From Gammaproteobacteria bacterium UBA7310 (GTDB taxonomy: Bacteria; Pseudomonadota; Gammaproteobacteria; Pseudomonadales; Ketobacteraceae), in contig DKQK01000028.1 of NCBI GenBank assembly GCA_002471665.1, positions 62,001 to 126,000 of the forward strand: 64,000 nucleotides of DNA. Direction: 5' to 3'. Positions 1 to 8,709 of this stretch are shown piece by piece (position 1 is the first letter of the stretch; each line of letters starts with the position of its first letter). The notes under the pieces were generated by a model. It was given only the letters and a program-made list of their open reading frames with translations. It ran no database searches and had not been told where the DNA came from. Made by a program: the position numbers and the translations under genes.

Positions 1-1
1 G

Positions 2-775
2 TACGGCAGCACACTGGGCGTGGTGGGGTTAGGTGCCATTGGTTCCATGGTGGCGGAGATGGCGTTGGCCCTGGGCATGAAAGTGGTGGGTTATGATCCG
101 GCTCTGTCGGTGGAGGCAGCCTGGCGTTTGCCGAATCGGGTTGAACGCATGGAGAATCTGCACTCTCTGCTTTCCCGTGCCGATTACGTGACCCTGCATG
201 TTCCCGCGCTGGAAGCTACCCGTGGCCTGATCAGTCATGACGCGTTGCAGGCCATCAAGCCCGGCGCGCGCCTGTTGAACTTTGCCCGTGACGCCATAGT
301 GGATTCCGCTGCGGTGGTGGAAAGCCTTGAATCCGAGAATGGCTTGGGTATGTACATTTGCGATTTCCCCGAGCCGCAATTGCTGGAGCGGGACGACGTG
401 ATTGCCATGCCGCACATCGGCGCCAGTACCGCCGAGGCGGAAGAAAACTGCGCTGTGATGGCTGCTGATCAACTGATGGAATTTCTGCAGAACGGCAATA
501 TCAAGAATTCTGTTAACTTCCCGGCGGTGAATATGCCGCGGGCGGAAGGTTGCAGCCGCATTACCTTCAGCAACGATAATGTCTCCGGTGTGCTGGGTAA
601 CGTATTATCCATCTTCACGGAAAACAACGTGAATGTTGTGGATATGATGAACAAAAGCCGGGGCAACGTGGCCTATAACATCCTCGACGTTGAAGCACTC
701 CCCAATGACACCATCATCGATCAGCTGCGCCAGGTAGAGCATGTGATTAACGTGCGGGTACTGGAGGCAGAATAA
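2..775 (+). CDS. serA: D-3-phosphoglycerate dehydrogenase, C-terminal part (5' end outside window)
   Basis: This enzyme oxidises 3-phosphoglycerate to 3-phosphohydroxypyruvate, the first step of serine synthesis, in the cytosol. The frame is open from the first bases, so the catalytic N-terminus lies outside the window. What remains begins in the NAD-binding Rossmann domain (GLGAIG near the start, then the acidic residue of VGYDP). The conserved FARDAIVD segment follows, then the catalytic histidine region MPHIGAS. The last ~80 residues are an ACT domain (RITFSNDNVSGVLGNVLSIF), which in this family binds serine for feedback inhibition. Only partial gene content can be judged, but the domain order is that of the ordinary short ACT-containing SerA. 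Confidence is high. Confidence 0.93.
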   Translation, partial: YGSTLGVVGLGAIGSMVAEMALALGMKVVGYDPALSVEAAWRLPNRVERMENLHSLLSRADYVTLHVPALEATRGLISHDALQAIKPGARLLNFARDAIVDSAAVVESLESENGLGMYICDFPEPQLLERDDVIAMPHIGASTAEAEENCAVMAADQLMEFLQNGNIKNSVNFPAVNMPRAEGCSRITFSNDNVSGVLGNVLSIFTENNVNVVDMMNKSRGNVAYNILDVEALPNDTIIDQLRQVEHVINVRVLEAE

Positions 776-939
776 GGCTCAGGTGAGTGCTCTCTGTGCC
801 GGCTTACCACCCAGTTGAATTGTAAGGCAATACCGTTTTCCCCGCGGGGTCTGAAATTACAGGCCCCAAATAGCATCTATACTGAATCAGTGCACCGGAA
901 TATAAGGAAAACTGTGTCGATGCTTAAAAGGATGATCGG

Positions 940-2730
940 TTGAGTCGTTGGTTTCTGTCTCTTGCCCTGCTGTACCTGATCGGTACCTCAAACGCCCTTG
1001 GCAGCGCCCTGGTAAGGGATGCCCCCAGGCAGCCTCTGCAGCAGGCTATTCAATACTATGAGGACACCTCAGCGTCCCTCACGCTGGAACAGGTTCTGCA
1101 GCAGACATTGCCGTGGCAAGCCAATGGCGAGCGGGTGTTGAACAAGGGCTATTCCAATTCCCGTTGGTGGTTGAAGCTGGAGCTGGATAACCCAACTTCC
1201 AAGACCCAGCAACGCTACATCGAGATCAGTTACGCACCTCTGGATTACGTTAACGTTTATGTGATGGATGGCGGCAATCTGCTTGCGGAATTTCACATGG
1301 GGGATCGGCGACTGTATCGGGAGCGGCCGCTGGATAGCCCCAATTTTGTATTTCCGGTTGAATGGCAACCAGAACAGAACCTGACACTTTATCTTGAGGT
1401 GCACAGCGAAGGCGCCATGCAGGTGCCCATGGTGATGTGGAAGCAGAAAGCCTACTTCGAACATCAGATGCGGCTGGAGACGGTGCAGGGGCTCTACTGG
1501 GGCGGTATGCTGATCATTGTGCTGTACAACGGGCTCCTGTTTATCTCGTTGCGCGACAGCACGTATTTCTGGTATGTGGGCAGTGTGTTGTTCATGGCGC
1601 TGATGTTCACGACGTTGAGTGGACAGGCTTACCGCTATTTGTGGCCCAATGCCATTCAATGGAATAACGTGGCCTTGCTGTTCATGATCTGTCTCGCGTG
1701 TATTTTTGCCGGCCAGTTCAGTAAAGAATTCCTGCGCTTGAAAACCTTGATGCCGCGCATGAATAAACTGATGAGTGGCATCATGGGTTTGTGTGCTGCC
1801 ATTGCGGCCGTGAGTTGGTGGGGGCCTTACCATATTCTGGTGCAAGTGGTGGTTGGGGTTACCATAGTGCTGGCCAGCATGGCGTTTGCCATTGGAGTGT
1901 ATCAGGTTTACCTGGGGGATCGCAGTGCCCGCTGGTATCTGTTGGCCTGGTCGGTGTTCCTGCTGGGTGTAATCGTAATTACGCTGAATAAAACCAACTT
2001 GCTGCCGGCTAATTTTCTTACCAACAACGCGGCGCAGATCGGCTCCATACTGGAGGTGGTGCTGTTGTCGTTTGCGCTGGCTGATCGAATCAACCGGGAA
2101 AAGCTGTTGCGCTTTGCCGCCCAGCAGGCGCTGCTGCAGACCACTGAGAAAATGAAAGAGGATCTGGAAGAACGGGTGCAGGCCCGCACGCAGGATCTGG
2201 AGGCGTTGAATCTGCAACTGGAGCAATTAAGCCAGACCGACCAGCTTACCGGCCTGAAAAACCGCCGTTATCTGGAGCTTAAAATAGAAGAAGAATTCAA
2301 CCGCTGTGCCCGCTACAACCACGTCATTTCGGTGCTGATGATCGATGTGGATCATTTTAAATCGGTGAATGATCAATATGGTCATGCGGGTGGGGATGAA
2401 TGCCTCAGGACCATTGCCAGCCATTTGATCGGCGGCGTACGTCAGCCACCGGACGTGGCGGCGCGTTTTGGTGGTGAGGAGTTTTGCCTGTTGTTGCCGG
2501 AAACCGGCAGTAAAGGGGCCACGGTGGTGGCTGAGCGCATTCGGCAATCCATTCACGGCAGCGTCATCAGCAGTGACGAGGCCATGTTTTCGGTCAGTAT
2601 CAGTGTTGGGGTCTACACGCAAACCGGTGGTGATTACAACGGCGAACAGGCGCTGAAAAACGCCGACGCAGCCTTGTACCAGGCCAAGGAGGCTGGCCGC
2701 AATCGGGTTGTGGTGTATGGGATAACCTGA
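940..2730 (+). CDS. 7TM-DISM sensor diguanylate cyclase (GGEEF)
   Basis: This is a predicted inner-membrane enzyme that makes cyclic di-GMP in response to a periplasmic ligand. The N-terminus is a signal peptide (MSRWFLSLALLYLIGTSNALG). A 7TMR-DISMED2-type periplasmic domain follows (~35-165), then seven membrane segments (~180-385), a short coiled coil (~385-430) and a GGDEF domain (~435-596). The active-site motif is GGEEF near residue 511, so catalysis is expected. The residues upstream read RQPPD, one residue too long for a canonical RxxD inhibitory site, so product inhibition may be absent. The start is TTG at 940 with AAAAGGA upstream; the nearby ATG at 920 runs into a stop. It is one of five GGDEF genes here and stands alone. 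Its ligand is unknown. Confidence 0.92.
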   Translation: MSRWFLSLALLYLIGTSNALGSALVRDAPRQPLQQAIQYYEDTSASLTLEQVLQQTLPWQANGERVLNKGYSNSRWWLKLELDNPTSKTQQRYIEISYAPLDYVNVYVMDGGNLLAEFHMGDRRLYRERPLDSPNFVFPVEWQPEQNLTLYLEVHSEGAMQVPMVMWKQKAYFEHQMRLETVQGLYWGGMLIIVLYNGLLFISLRDSTYFWYVGSVLFMALMFTTLSGQAYRYLWPNAIQWNNVALLFMICLACIFAGQFSKEFLRLKTLMPRMNKLMSGIMGLCAAIAAVSWWGPYHILVQVVVGVTIVLASMAFAIGVYQVYLGDRSARWYLLAWSVFLLGVIVITLNKTNLLPANFLTNNAAQIGSILEVVLLSFALADRINREKLLRFAAQQALLQTTEKMKEDLEERVQARTQDLEALNLQLEQLSQTDQLTGLKNRRYLELKIEEEFNRCARYNHVISVLMIDVDHFKSVNDQYGHAGGDECLRTIASHLIGGVRQPPDVAARFGGEEFCLLLPETGSKGATVVAERIRQSIHGSVISSDEAMFSVSISVGVYTQTGGDYNGEQALKNADAALYQAKEAGRNRVVVYGIT

Positions 2731-2807
2731 TTTTCCATTCGTTGTTTTTAACGCTTTTTTTATCTTTCCCTGTCTATATGGTGAATTCATTCCTCTGGAG
2801 ACAGAAT

Positions 2808-3137
2808 ATGGAAGAAGGCGCCTTTCTGGAGTCGTTGAAACGTAACAATGCAAAAATTCGTGCGGATCGCGCAGTTGCCATTGCCGAAGACGCCGAGGTG
2901 ATGTTCAAGCGGGAAATCGAGGACATAGCGATTTCCATCAAGCGTTTGCGCCGTGAGCAGGAAAACATGCTGGATTTGAGTCCAACGGACGCCACCAGTC
3001 TGGTATTGGCCTCTGATTTTGATGCCAAAGACTTCGTAACCAAAGAAATTGAACTGGGGGTCAAAATACGCAATCTGGAAATAAAACGAGAAATCGCCCA
3101 GAAGCGTTATGACTATCTGTTTACCCAGTCCAACTAA
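2808..3137 (+). CDS. Small charged coiled-coil protein, first gene of the VWA/PurA-like cassette
   Basis: This 109-residue protein is not one I recognise. It is rich in Lys, Arg, Glu and Ala and reads as two long amphipathic helices: residues ~1-55 with repeated KR/EIED heptad-like spacing, and ~75-105. A more polar linker holds an LSPTDATSLVL motif. There are no cysteines, no signal peptide and no membrane segment, so it should be cytosolic. An upstream in-frame ATG at 2742 exists, but the ATG at 2808 has a good ribosome site (TCTGGAGAC) and begins the charged region. It is followed after 29 bases by the VWA gene and then by the PurA-like gene, so the three probably form one transcript. It may be an adaptor for those proteins; that is inference only. 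Confidence 0.75.
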   Translation: MEEGAFLESLKRNNAKIRADRAVAIAEDAEVMFKREIEDIAISIKRLRREQENMLDLSPTDATSLVLASDFDAKDFVTKEIELGVKIRNLEIKREIAQKRYDYLFTQSN

Positions 3138-3166
3138 TCTGTAAACCTCTGTTAAGGAAAACAATC

Positions 3167-4018
3167 ATGGGATCAGGAACCTATTCCAACGAAGCGTATA
3201 CAGCCTTGCGTGCCCGTCAGGGCTATGCAACAAAATCCCGTCAGGAAATCTTTCAGGCTCGGGAAATCGATCCGGAAATGGATCCCCGTTCAATCAGCAT
3301 GCGTGAGTCACGGGATTCGGCTGAACATCCGGAATCACTGTCAATTATTGTAGCGCTGGATGTTACCGGCAGCATGGGCTTTGTTCCGGAGGATCTGGTG
3401 AAGAATACCTTGCCGGATCTGATGGGCTCATTGATGGAGGCGGGCATTGCCCACCCGCAGGTTCTATTCCTGGGTATCGGGGACCATATTTATGATAATG
3501 CGCCATTGCAGGTGGGCCAGTTCGAATCATCAGCTGAGCTTTTGGATCGTTGGCTGACAAAAGTCTACCTTGAACAAGGTGGAGGTGGTAATGGTGGTGA
3601 AAGCTATCATTTGGCCTGGCTGTTTGCTGCCCGACATACAGTGATCGATTGTTGGGAAAAGCGACAGCAGAAAGGGTTCCTGTTTACCATTGGCGATGAG
3701 CCTTGTTTGGAAACGATTCCGGCTGAGATTATCTCGCGCCTGACTCCAGCCACGGGCTCAGTCACGGTCAGTGCTCAGGAAATTCTTCATGAAGCGCAAC
3801 AGCGTTACCACGTACATCATATGCACATCTTGCATACTGCCTACGCTGCAACTGCGGAGCGGCAAGGTAATTGGCGTGATCTTCTGGGCCAGCAATTTAT
3901 TCAGGTGGATGATTACAAACAGTTGGCCAGTCGTATCGCCAATATCGTCATTGATCGCCATCAACCAACTTCTGATACTCGATGGGAAGACAGGATTGAA
4001 GTGGAGGATATGCTGTAG
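3167..4018 (+). CDS. Von Willebrand factor A (VWA) domain protein
   Basis: This 283-residue cytosolic protein carries a metal-ion-dependent adhesion site. DVTGS at residues 65-69 fits the DxTxS MIDAS pattern. A glycine-rich GGGGNGGESYHLAW segment (~140) and an IGDEP turn (~176) probably supply the remaining metal ligands. VWA domains bind partner proteins through a bound Mg2+ and often act as assembly or chaperone factors, for instance with AAA ATPases, but no ATPase is present here. The N-terminal ~50 residues (YTALRARQGYATKSRQEIF) resemble nothing I know. The ribosome site is TTAAGGAAAA before ATG 3167. The next gene starts 3 bases after the stop, so it is translationally linked to the PurA-like ligase. 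The partner is probably encoded in this same cassette. Confidence 0.82.
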   Translation: MGSGTYSNEAYTALRARQGYATKSRQEIFQAREIDPEMDPRSISMRESRDSAEHPESLSIIVALDVTGSMGFVPEDLVKNTLPDLMGSLMEAGIAHPQVLFLGIGDHIYDNAPLQVGQFESSAELLDRWLTKVYLEQGGGGNGGESYHLAWLFAARHTVIDCWEKRQQKGFLFTIGDEPCLETIPAEIISRLTPATGSVTVSAQEILHEAQQRYHVHHMHILHTAYAATAERQGNWRDLLGQQFIQVDDYKQLASRIANIVIDRHQPTSDTRWEDRIEVEDML

Positions 4019-4021
4019 CCC

Positions 4022-5158
4022 ATGAAGGTAAATATTGTCGTAGATCTGGGGTTTGGTGATTCCGGTAAAGGTCTCTGTGTTGACTATCTGGTGTCGCGCG
4101 ACCGGGTGGATTCCCTGGTGGTTCGTTTCTCAGGTGGGCATCAGGTTGGGCACACCGTACAGGTCGGTGAGCGGTGTCACACGTTCAGTAACTTTGGTGC
4201 CGGTACGTTACGTGGCGCTCCAACCTATTATAGTGAGTTTTGCACTCTGTTTCCGCCTGCAATGCTGGCGGAGGCAGCTCACCTTCAACACCTTGCTCCG
4301 CGAGTATTTGTCCATCCTCTGGTGGCAGTCACCACACCCTACGACGTAGCGTACAACCGGGTCACGGAGCGAGTAAAACAACATGGCTCCTGTGGTGTGG
4401 GCTTTGGTGCAACCTTAATGCGAGAGGCAGCCGGGGTGTGTCTGCATACCAAGGATCTAGCGTTTCACTGGATTATGGCGCATAAGCTGCGCGCCATTTC
4501 TGATTATTATAGGGATCTGCTCACTTCTGATGCCGCTATGCTGCAGGCGTTTGAGTCGGAGCTGGAGGGTATCGATGATGCCCAGTTCATTGATGTCTGC
4601 AGAGCCGCTTTTATGTTGATGACAGTTTCTCACTTGCGGGAATGTGCGGAGAAATTCCAAGCGCTTGTTTTTGAGGGCAGCCAGGGAATTATGTTGGATC
4701 AGACACATGGTCTGTTTCCCAATGTGACACCCAGTAATACTACAACGGCCAATGCTTTTCTGCTGCTGTCACGATTGGAACTGACCCTGACGGACCCGGT
4801 AGACATCTATTACCTGAGCCGTTGTTATCAAACTCGACACGGCAACGGCCCCATGAGCAAATCAACACCGGTTATCCTGATTAATAACCACAACGAAGCG
4901 AATAGGACCAATCCTTTTCAAGGCAGCCTGCGTTGCACAGAATTGGATGTGGAGCTATTGCAATACGCGATGTGTAGCGATTCTGTTTATCATCCGGATA
5001 TGCCCTTGCACAAGAATTTCTTGCTGACTTGCCTTGACCAGAGACCTGATTTCAATTGGAAAACATTGTTGCCATTTATCGATCAAAACGGCTTTCAGAA
5101 TACCTATGGCAGCTATGGACCAACCGCTGAGAATGTGGAACTGATGCATTCGCTTTAA
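4022..5158 (+). CDS. Short adenylosuccinate-synthetase-like ligase (PurA/PurZ superfamily)
   Basis: The protein aligns along its length with PurA, the enzyme that joins aspartate to IMP using GTP, but has 378 residues against roughly 430. FGDSGKG (11-17) replaces GDEGKG: the catalytic Asp (D13) is kept but the next Glu is Ser. GGHQVGHT (38-45) keeps the catalytic His. EGSQG...LD..HG.FPNVTPSNTT (~218-241), TRHGNGP and the closing GPTAENVEL are family signatures. The IMP-contacting GTTGRGIGP loop is replaced by GSCGVGFGA (~122-130). Short length, the VDLGFG lead-in and the GPT..(N/D)VEL ending recall the phage 2-aminoadenylosuccinate synthetase PurZ, but as I recall PurZ has Ser/Thr at the position where this protein keeps Asp. 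This is unlikely to be housekeeping purA, given its partners (coiled coil, VWA) and lower GC. The substrate is unknown. Confidence 0.85.
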   Translation: MKVNIVVDLGFGDSGKGLCVDYLVSRDRVDSLVVRFSGGHQVGHTVQVGERCHTFSNFGAGTLRGAPTYYSEFCTLFPPAMLAEAAHLQHLAPRVFVHPLVAVTTPYDVAYNRVTERVKQHGSCGVGFGATLMREAAGVCLHTKDLAFHWIMAHKLRAISDYYRDLLTSDAAMLQAFESELEGIDDAQFIDVCRAAFMLMTVSHLRECAEKFQALVFEGSQGIMLDQTHGLFPNVTPSNTTTANAFLLLSRLELTLTDPVDIYYLSRCYQTRHGNGPMSKSTPVILINNHNEANRTNPFQGSLRCTELDVELLQYAMCSDSVYHPDMPLHKNFLLTCLDQRPDFNWKTLLPFIDQNGFQNTYGSYGPTAENVELMHSL

Positions 5159-5274
5159 TCAGTTCAGCGCGCTGCCTGGCCGGAAAATCCTAGTTCGGTT
5201 CAGCCCCGGCTCGTATACTCAGCCAACACTTCATCCCATAACAAAAAATATTGCTGTATCAAGGAGGATGCACC

Positions 5275-6717
5275 ATGAAGTTACTGGCAGGTTTGATTCC
5301 CCTCGTGCTGCTGTTGAGCGGCTGTGACAATAACGCTGACCTTAACAACGTACCATTGCAGTCTCCCCAGTGGTTGCTCACCGGTGAAGACAACCCTTAT
5401 GTGTTTACCTCCACCTCCCTGGGCCTTAGCTATCTGCCCGGTGGTAATGCCGTTTACGCCTACCGCAGTTACGATGAGCAGCGCCAGCGCCGTATCGGGA
5501 TCTGGAGCGTCGATCCACAGGGGCAGACGTTGCTTTCCACCACCTATGCCGATCCGGATTTGCCAGCCCCCGGCGCTGGCCCGGAGATGGCCATCAACAC
5601 CAGCAAGCGATTGTTGGCGTTAGCCAATGACGAATTGTTGTTGATTGGATTCAACGGCAGTTTTTATCACCTGGACTCCAGTGGGGCACTGCTCAGTGAA
5701 TATACCTGGCGCGATTTTGGCTATCAGCAACTGACCCTGGTGGCACACTCAAGTGAGCGGACGTGTTGGGTAGGGCGCAATGATCAGGACACCGTTTTGC
5801 TGTGCGCAACCGCCGACGGCAGTGTGGTATGGCAGGTGCCACAGACGCTGACGTTCAATAGCGCCGGCTATCCTGACCTGCGGGCCACCTTGCAGGATGA
5901 TGGCACCCTGGTGACGGCGGTGCTTTCGGAGCAGGCGTTGGAGTTGGCCGCTTACGATGCAGCGGGTGCCAGTCTGTGGGGCAATACGGAGGCCTTACCG
6001 GCGCTGGAAAGCCGATCTTTGGCGGCCATGATCAGTGCCCAGGCGCAGGTGGTGGTTGGCCTGCGGGAGACAGCGCAGAGCGGCGCAAAGTCCTTCAGCC
6101 TGTTGCAGTTTTCTACCAGCGGCCAATTACAGGCGAGCCTTGATCTGCCGGTGACAGAGCCGGATGGCAATGGCAGCGCGCTGCGGTTATTACCCTATGG
6201 TGAGGCCGGTTATCTGGTGTTGACCCAGCGCAAGCGCTCGGATGTTTTTTTCGGCAAAAACGTGGCAGACCTGCAACTGATCTCCTATAGCGGCGTATCT
6301 CAATGGCAACGGGAAATCAGCCTGGATCGCTTTGGTGCCGACTCCGGCCAACTGGCGAGTCTGCAAATTGAAGTAAACAACGGGGTGATCAGCGCATTAC
6401 AGAACAAGCAGAGCGTGCTGGTTTATACCCCCGGTGTGATTCCTGTCGGGGTGGCCAGGATGGTGGACAATCTATTGCTTTCCCAGTGGGATGGTGATGG
6501 GCAATTGCTGCGGGAAAACGTGATCGGGCGCCTGCGCTACATGGTGGATTTCGAAGGCGGGGTTTATCAGGTGAATGAACATGGATTCTATCCCCTGAAG
6601 ATGGATACCGATGGTACCACCTATTGGGTGGCCGGTTCTGAGACCAAGCCGGCCGCTGAGGGGCCTGCAGTTTTTGCCAGCCATCAGGCTTTCGGGGCAT
6701 TTTTACTGGCACCGTGA
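5275..6717 (+). CDS. Predicted beta-propeller-like lipoprotein
   Basis: This 480-residue exported protein starts with a lipoprotein signal (MKLLAGLIPLVLLLSGCDN); the Cys of LLSGC would be acylated. The mature chain shows repeated motifs of about 45-60 residues such as IWSVDPQGQTL, HLDSSGALL, CATADGSVVWQ, AYDAAGASLWG, QFSTSGQLQA and SYSGVSQWQ. This is the sequence style of PQQ/WD-like beta-propellers, without recognisable catalytic residues. The start at 5275 is chosen because AAGGAGG lies 7 bases before it and the signal peptide begins there. The next gene, a large membrane protein, starts 82 bases later and may be co-transcribed. Function is unknown; envelope assembly or surface binding are possible but unsupported. 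Confidence 0.75.
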   Translation: MKLLAGLIPLVLLLSGCDNNADLNNVPLQSPQWLLTGEDNPYVFTSTSLGLSYLPGGNAVYAYRSYDEQRQRRIGIWSVDPQGQTLLSTTYADPDLPAPGAGPEMAINTSKRLLALANDELLLIGFNGSFYHLDSSGALLSEYTWRDFGYQQLTLVAHSSERTCWVGRNDQDTVLLCATADGSVVWQVPQTLTFNSAGYPDLRATLQDDGTLVTAVLSEQALELAAYDAAGASLWGNTEALPALESRSLAAMISAQAQVVVGLRETAQSGAKSFSLLQFSTSGQLQASLDLPVTEPDGNGSALRLLPYGEAGYLVLTQRKRSDVFFGKNVADLQLISYSGVSQWQREISLDRFGADSGQLASLQIEVNNGVISALQNKQSVLVYTPGVIPVGVARMVDNLLLSQWDGDGQLLRENVIGRLRYMVDFEGGVYQVNEHGFYPLKMDTDGTTYWVAGSETKPAAEGPAVFASHQAFGAFLLAP

Positions 6718-6799
6718 AATGGATGCCGTGTATGCTTCCTTTGAAACCGGGGCGGTTACCCTGCAACCCGTAGTAATGTAGTCAGTTTCAAGGAACCAA

Positions 6800-8566
6800 G
6801 TGTTGACCAGGAAAGCCGTCTGTATCCGGCGGGTAATACAGAGCGTCGAAAATCGCGTATTTTTTATGGTACTGGCCGGTCTGGCGTTGTCGACGTTGTG
6901 GACCGGTTTGATGGCCGATGATTATTACCTGGCGATTCGGGTATTGGCGCCGTCGCTGCTGCCGGATATTCATGATGCTTCTCTGTTTGGCATGTTCTCG
7001 GTGTCCGATGGTCAAGCGGACACCAACCGTTATCTGGTTGAACAGGGGCTGATGCCCTGGTGGACCAGTTCTCAGTTCCATTTTCAAATGTGGCGGCCGC
7101 TGGCGGAACTCAGTCATTGGCTGGATTTCTCCCTTTGGCCCCAGCAACCGTTGTTAATGCACCTGCATCAACTGATCTGGGTGCTGTTGTTTTTTTGGGC
7201 GGCCTACCGCTTTCTTGTCAGCCTCAGTGGCGATACGCGGGTGGGTATGTTGGCGTTTGTGCTGTTTGCGGTTTCCGCCAACCACGGTCAGACCATTGCC
7301 TGGCTGGCCAGCCGTAATACCCTGATGGCCACGGCGCTGGGTGTGGCGGCGTTGCTGTTGCATGTTAAAAGCAGGCAGCCCGCCGGCTTCGCGACAGGGT
7401 ATCGGGTGGGTGCTTTGCTGGCCTTTGCATTGGCATTATTGGCATCGGAATACGGGTTGAGCGCCGGAGCCTGGCTGTTTGCCTGGACCTTTACCCTGGA
7501 TCGCGGAACGCTACTGCGCCGGGTGTTGCGCCTGGCCCCTTATGGTTTGGTGATGATGCTGTGGGCCAGTGTCTATGTCTATTGGAACCATGGGGTGGCG
7601 GCGTCGGAATACTACAGCGATCCGGTGCGGGCGCCGGGTCAGTATGGGGTGGCGTTGCTGGAGGCGGTACCGACCATTGTCTTCAACAGCATCCTGCATG
7701 TGCCCGCCGGCCTGCTGGGGTCGGCCAAACTGGGCCAACCGGGTTGGTGGGTGGCGTTGGCCTGTTGTGGAGGGTTTTTGTACCTGCTGTGGGATTCCCT
7801 GCAACGGCCGGCGCAGCGTTTTTTGTTGCTGGGCAGTGCCCTGTGCATGCTGCCGATTGCCGCCGGGCCCGGTGGCCCGCGCACGTTGGCGTTCGTCAGT
7901 TTGGGCATGACGCCATTGGTGGCGGGTCTGATTTTGCAGTGGGTCGGCACGTCGATGGGTCAGCGTGGCCAGCGGCCTATGGCCGGTATTCTGTTGTGGC
8001 CGGTGCTGATCTTCACCTTACTGAGCCTGGCGACCCTGCCCACGGTCAGTGTGCTGTATCGCCAGCATGACCGGGACAACGTGGCGCAACCGGCCCGGCA
8101 GCTGCCCGTCACTGCGGCGGATACTGAACGTGCGGTGGTGCTGATTAATCCCAATTCCGTGTTTTATGCCATCTTCTATCCCCTGGCCCGTGCCTATCAG
8201 GGGCTGCCGAACCCACGGGCATTTTACCCGTTGGCCAGTGGTGACCGGCTGATGAGCTTGCAGCGTGACGGGGAGAACTCTTTCCTGTTGAGCCCTGAGG
8301 GGGGATTCCTGCTGGAACCGGCAGCCTACTTTATGCGCAGCCGGGAGGAGGCCTTTACGGTGGGGCAAACTTTTGAATTCGACGGCATGACAGTGGCGAT
8401 TCTGTCGCTGCTGGAAGACGGCCGCCCGGCAACGGCGCGCTTTGTCTTTGACCTGCCGCTTGAATCCGGGCAAATCCGGTTACTGCACTGCGCAGACCAC
8501 CGGTTTTTGCCATTGCAGGTGCCGCCGGTGGGAGTAACCATTCAACTGGCCCCCTGTGGTGAGTAG
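6800..8566 (+). CDS. Polytopic membrane protein, possible GT-C-type glycosyltransferase
   Basis: This 588-residue protein has about ten hydrophobic segments between residues 15 and 430 and a soluble C-terminal tail of ~150 residues. The first external loop contains LMADDYYLA right after the first membrane segment. A DD or DE pair there is typical of GT-C transferases that use lipid-phosphate sugars, and ASRNTLMATALGVAALL fits the same fold. No other family marker is firm. The start is GTG at 6800 preceded by AAGGAA. The neighbour upstream is a lipoprotein in the same direction, so the pair may act on the envelope. An O-antigen-ligase-like or unknown transporter role cannot be excluded. Confidence 0.6.
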   Translation: MLTRKAVCIRRVIQSVENRVFFMVLAGLALSTLWTGLMADDYYLAIRVLAPSLLPDIHDASLFGMFSVSDGQADTNRYLVEQGLMPWWTSSQFHFQMWRPLAELSHWLDFSLWPQQPLLMHLHQLIWVLLFFWAAYRFLVSLSGDTRVGMLAFVLFAVSANHGQTIAWLASRNTLMATALGVAALLLHVKSRQPAGFATGYRVGALLAFALALLASEYGLSAGAWLFAWTFTLDRGTLLRRVLRLAPYGLVMMLWASVYVYWNHGVAASEYYSDPVRAPGQYGVALLEAVPTIVFNSILHVPAGLLGSAKLGQPGWWVALACCGGFLYLLWDSLQRPAQRFLLLGSALCMLPIAAGPGGPRTLAFVSLGMTPLVAGLILQWVGTSMGQRGQRPMAGILLWPVLIFTLLSLATLPTVSVLYRQHDRDNVAQPARQLPVTAADTERAVVLINPNSVFYAIFYPLARAYQGLPNPRAFYPLASGDRLMSLQRDGENSFLLSPEGGFLLEPAAYFMRSREEAFTVGQTFEFDGMTVAILSLLEDGRPATARFVFDLPLESGQIRLLHCADHRFLPLQVPPVGVTIQLAPCGE

Positions 8567-8663
8567 AGTCAATCATAAGAAGGGCGGCCTGGTGCGTGCC
8601 TAAATCGGCTAGCCCGGAAACAAATTAGACACCTTTTACTGTTTGTTTTTTGATCTGGCGTTT

Positions 8664-8675
8664 GATAGTACTATC
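8664..8675. promoter_or_regulatory. 12-bp perfect palindrome upstream of the haem-oxygenase-like gene
   Basis: GATAGTACTATC reads identically on both strands and lies 34 bases before the ATG at 8710. Its place in the leader suggests a small operator, or it may simply overlap a promoter -10 region. No regulator gene is adjacent. Confidence 0.35.
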
Positions 8676-8709
8676 TCAGAGGACTGATTCCGTATTTCGA
8701 GGTGGTGGC

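Noticed and set aside
1069..2226. 385-residue minus-strand frame opposite the first diguanylate cyclase
   Set aside because: The plus strand encodes the 7TM-DISM/GGDEF protein with intact motifs; the minus-strand product is rich in His and Gln as expected for a shadow frame.
4022..5158. Assignment as phage PurZ (Z-genome synthesis)
   Set aside because: As I recall PurZ, the catalytic Asp is replaced by Ser/Thr, but it is kept here (D13), and no datZ, mazZ or special polymerase gene is nearby.
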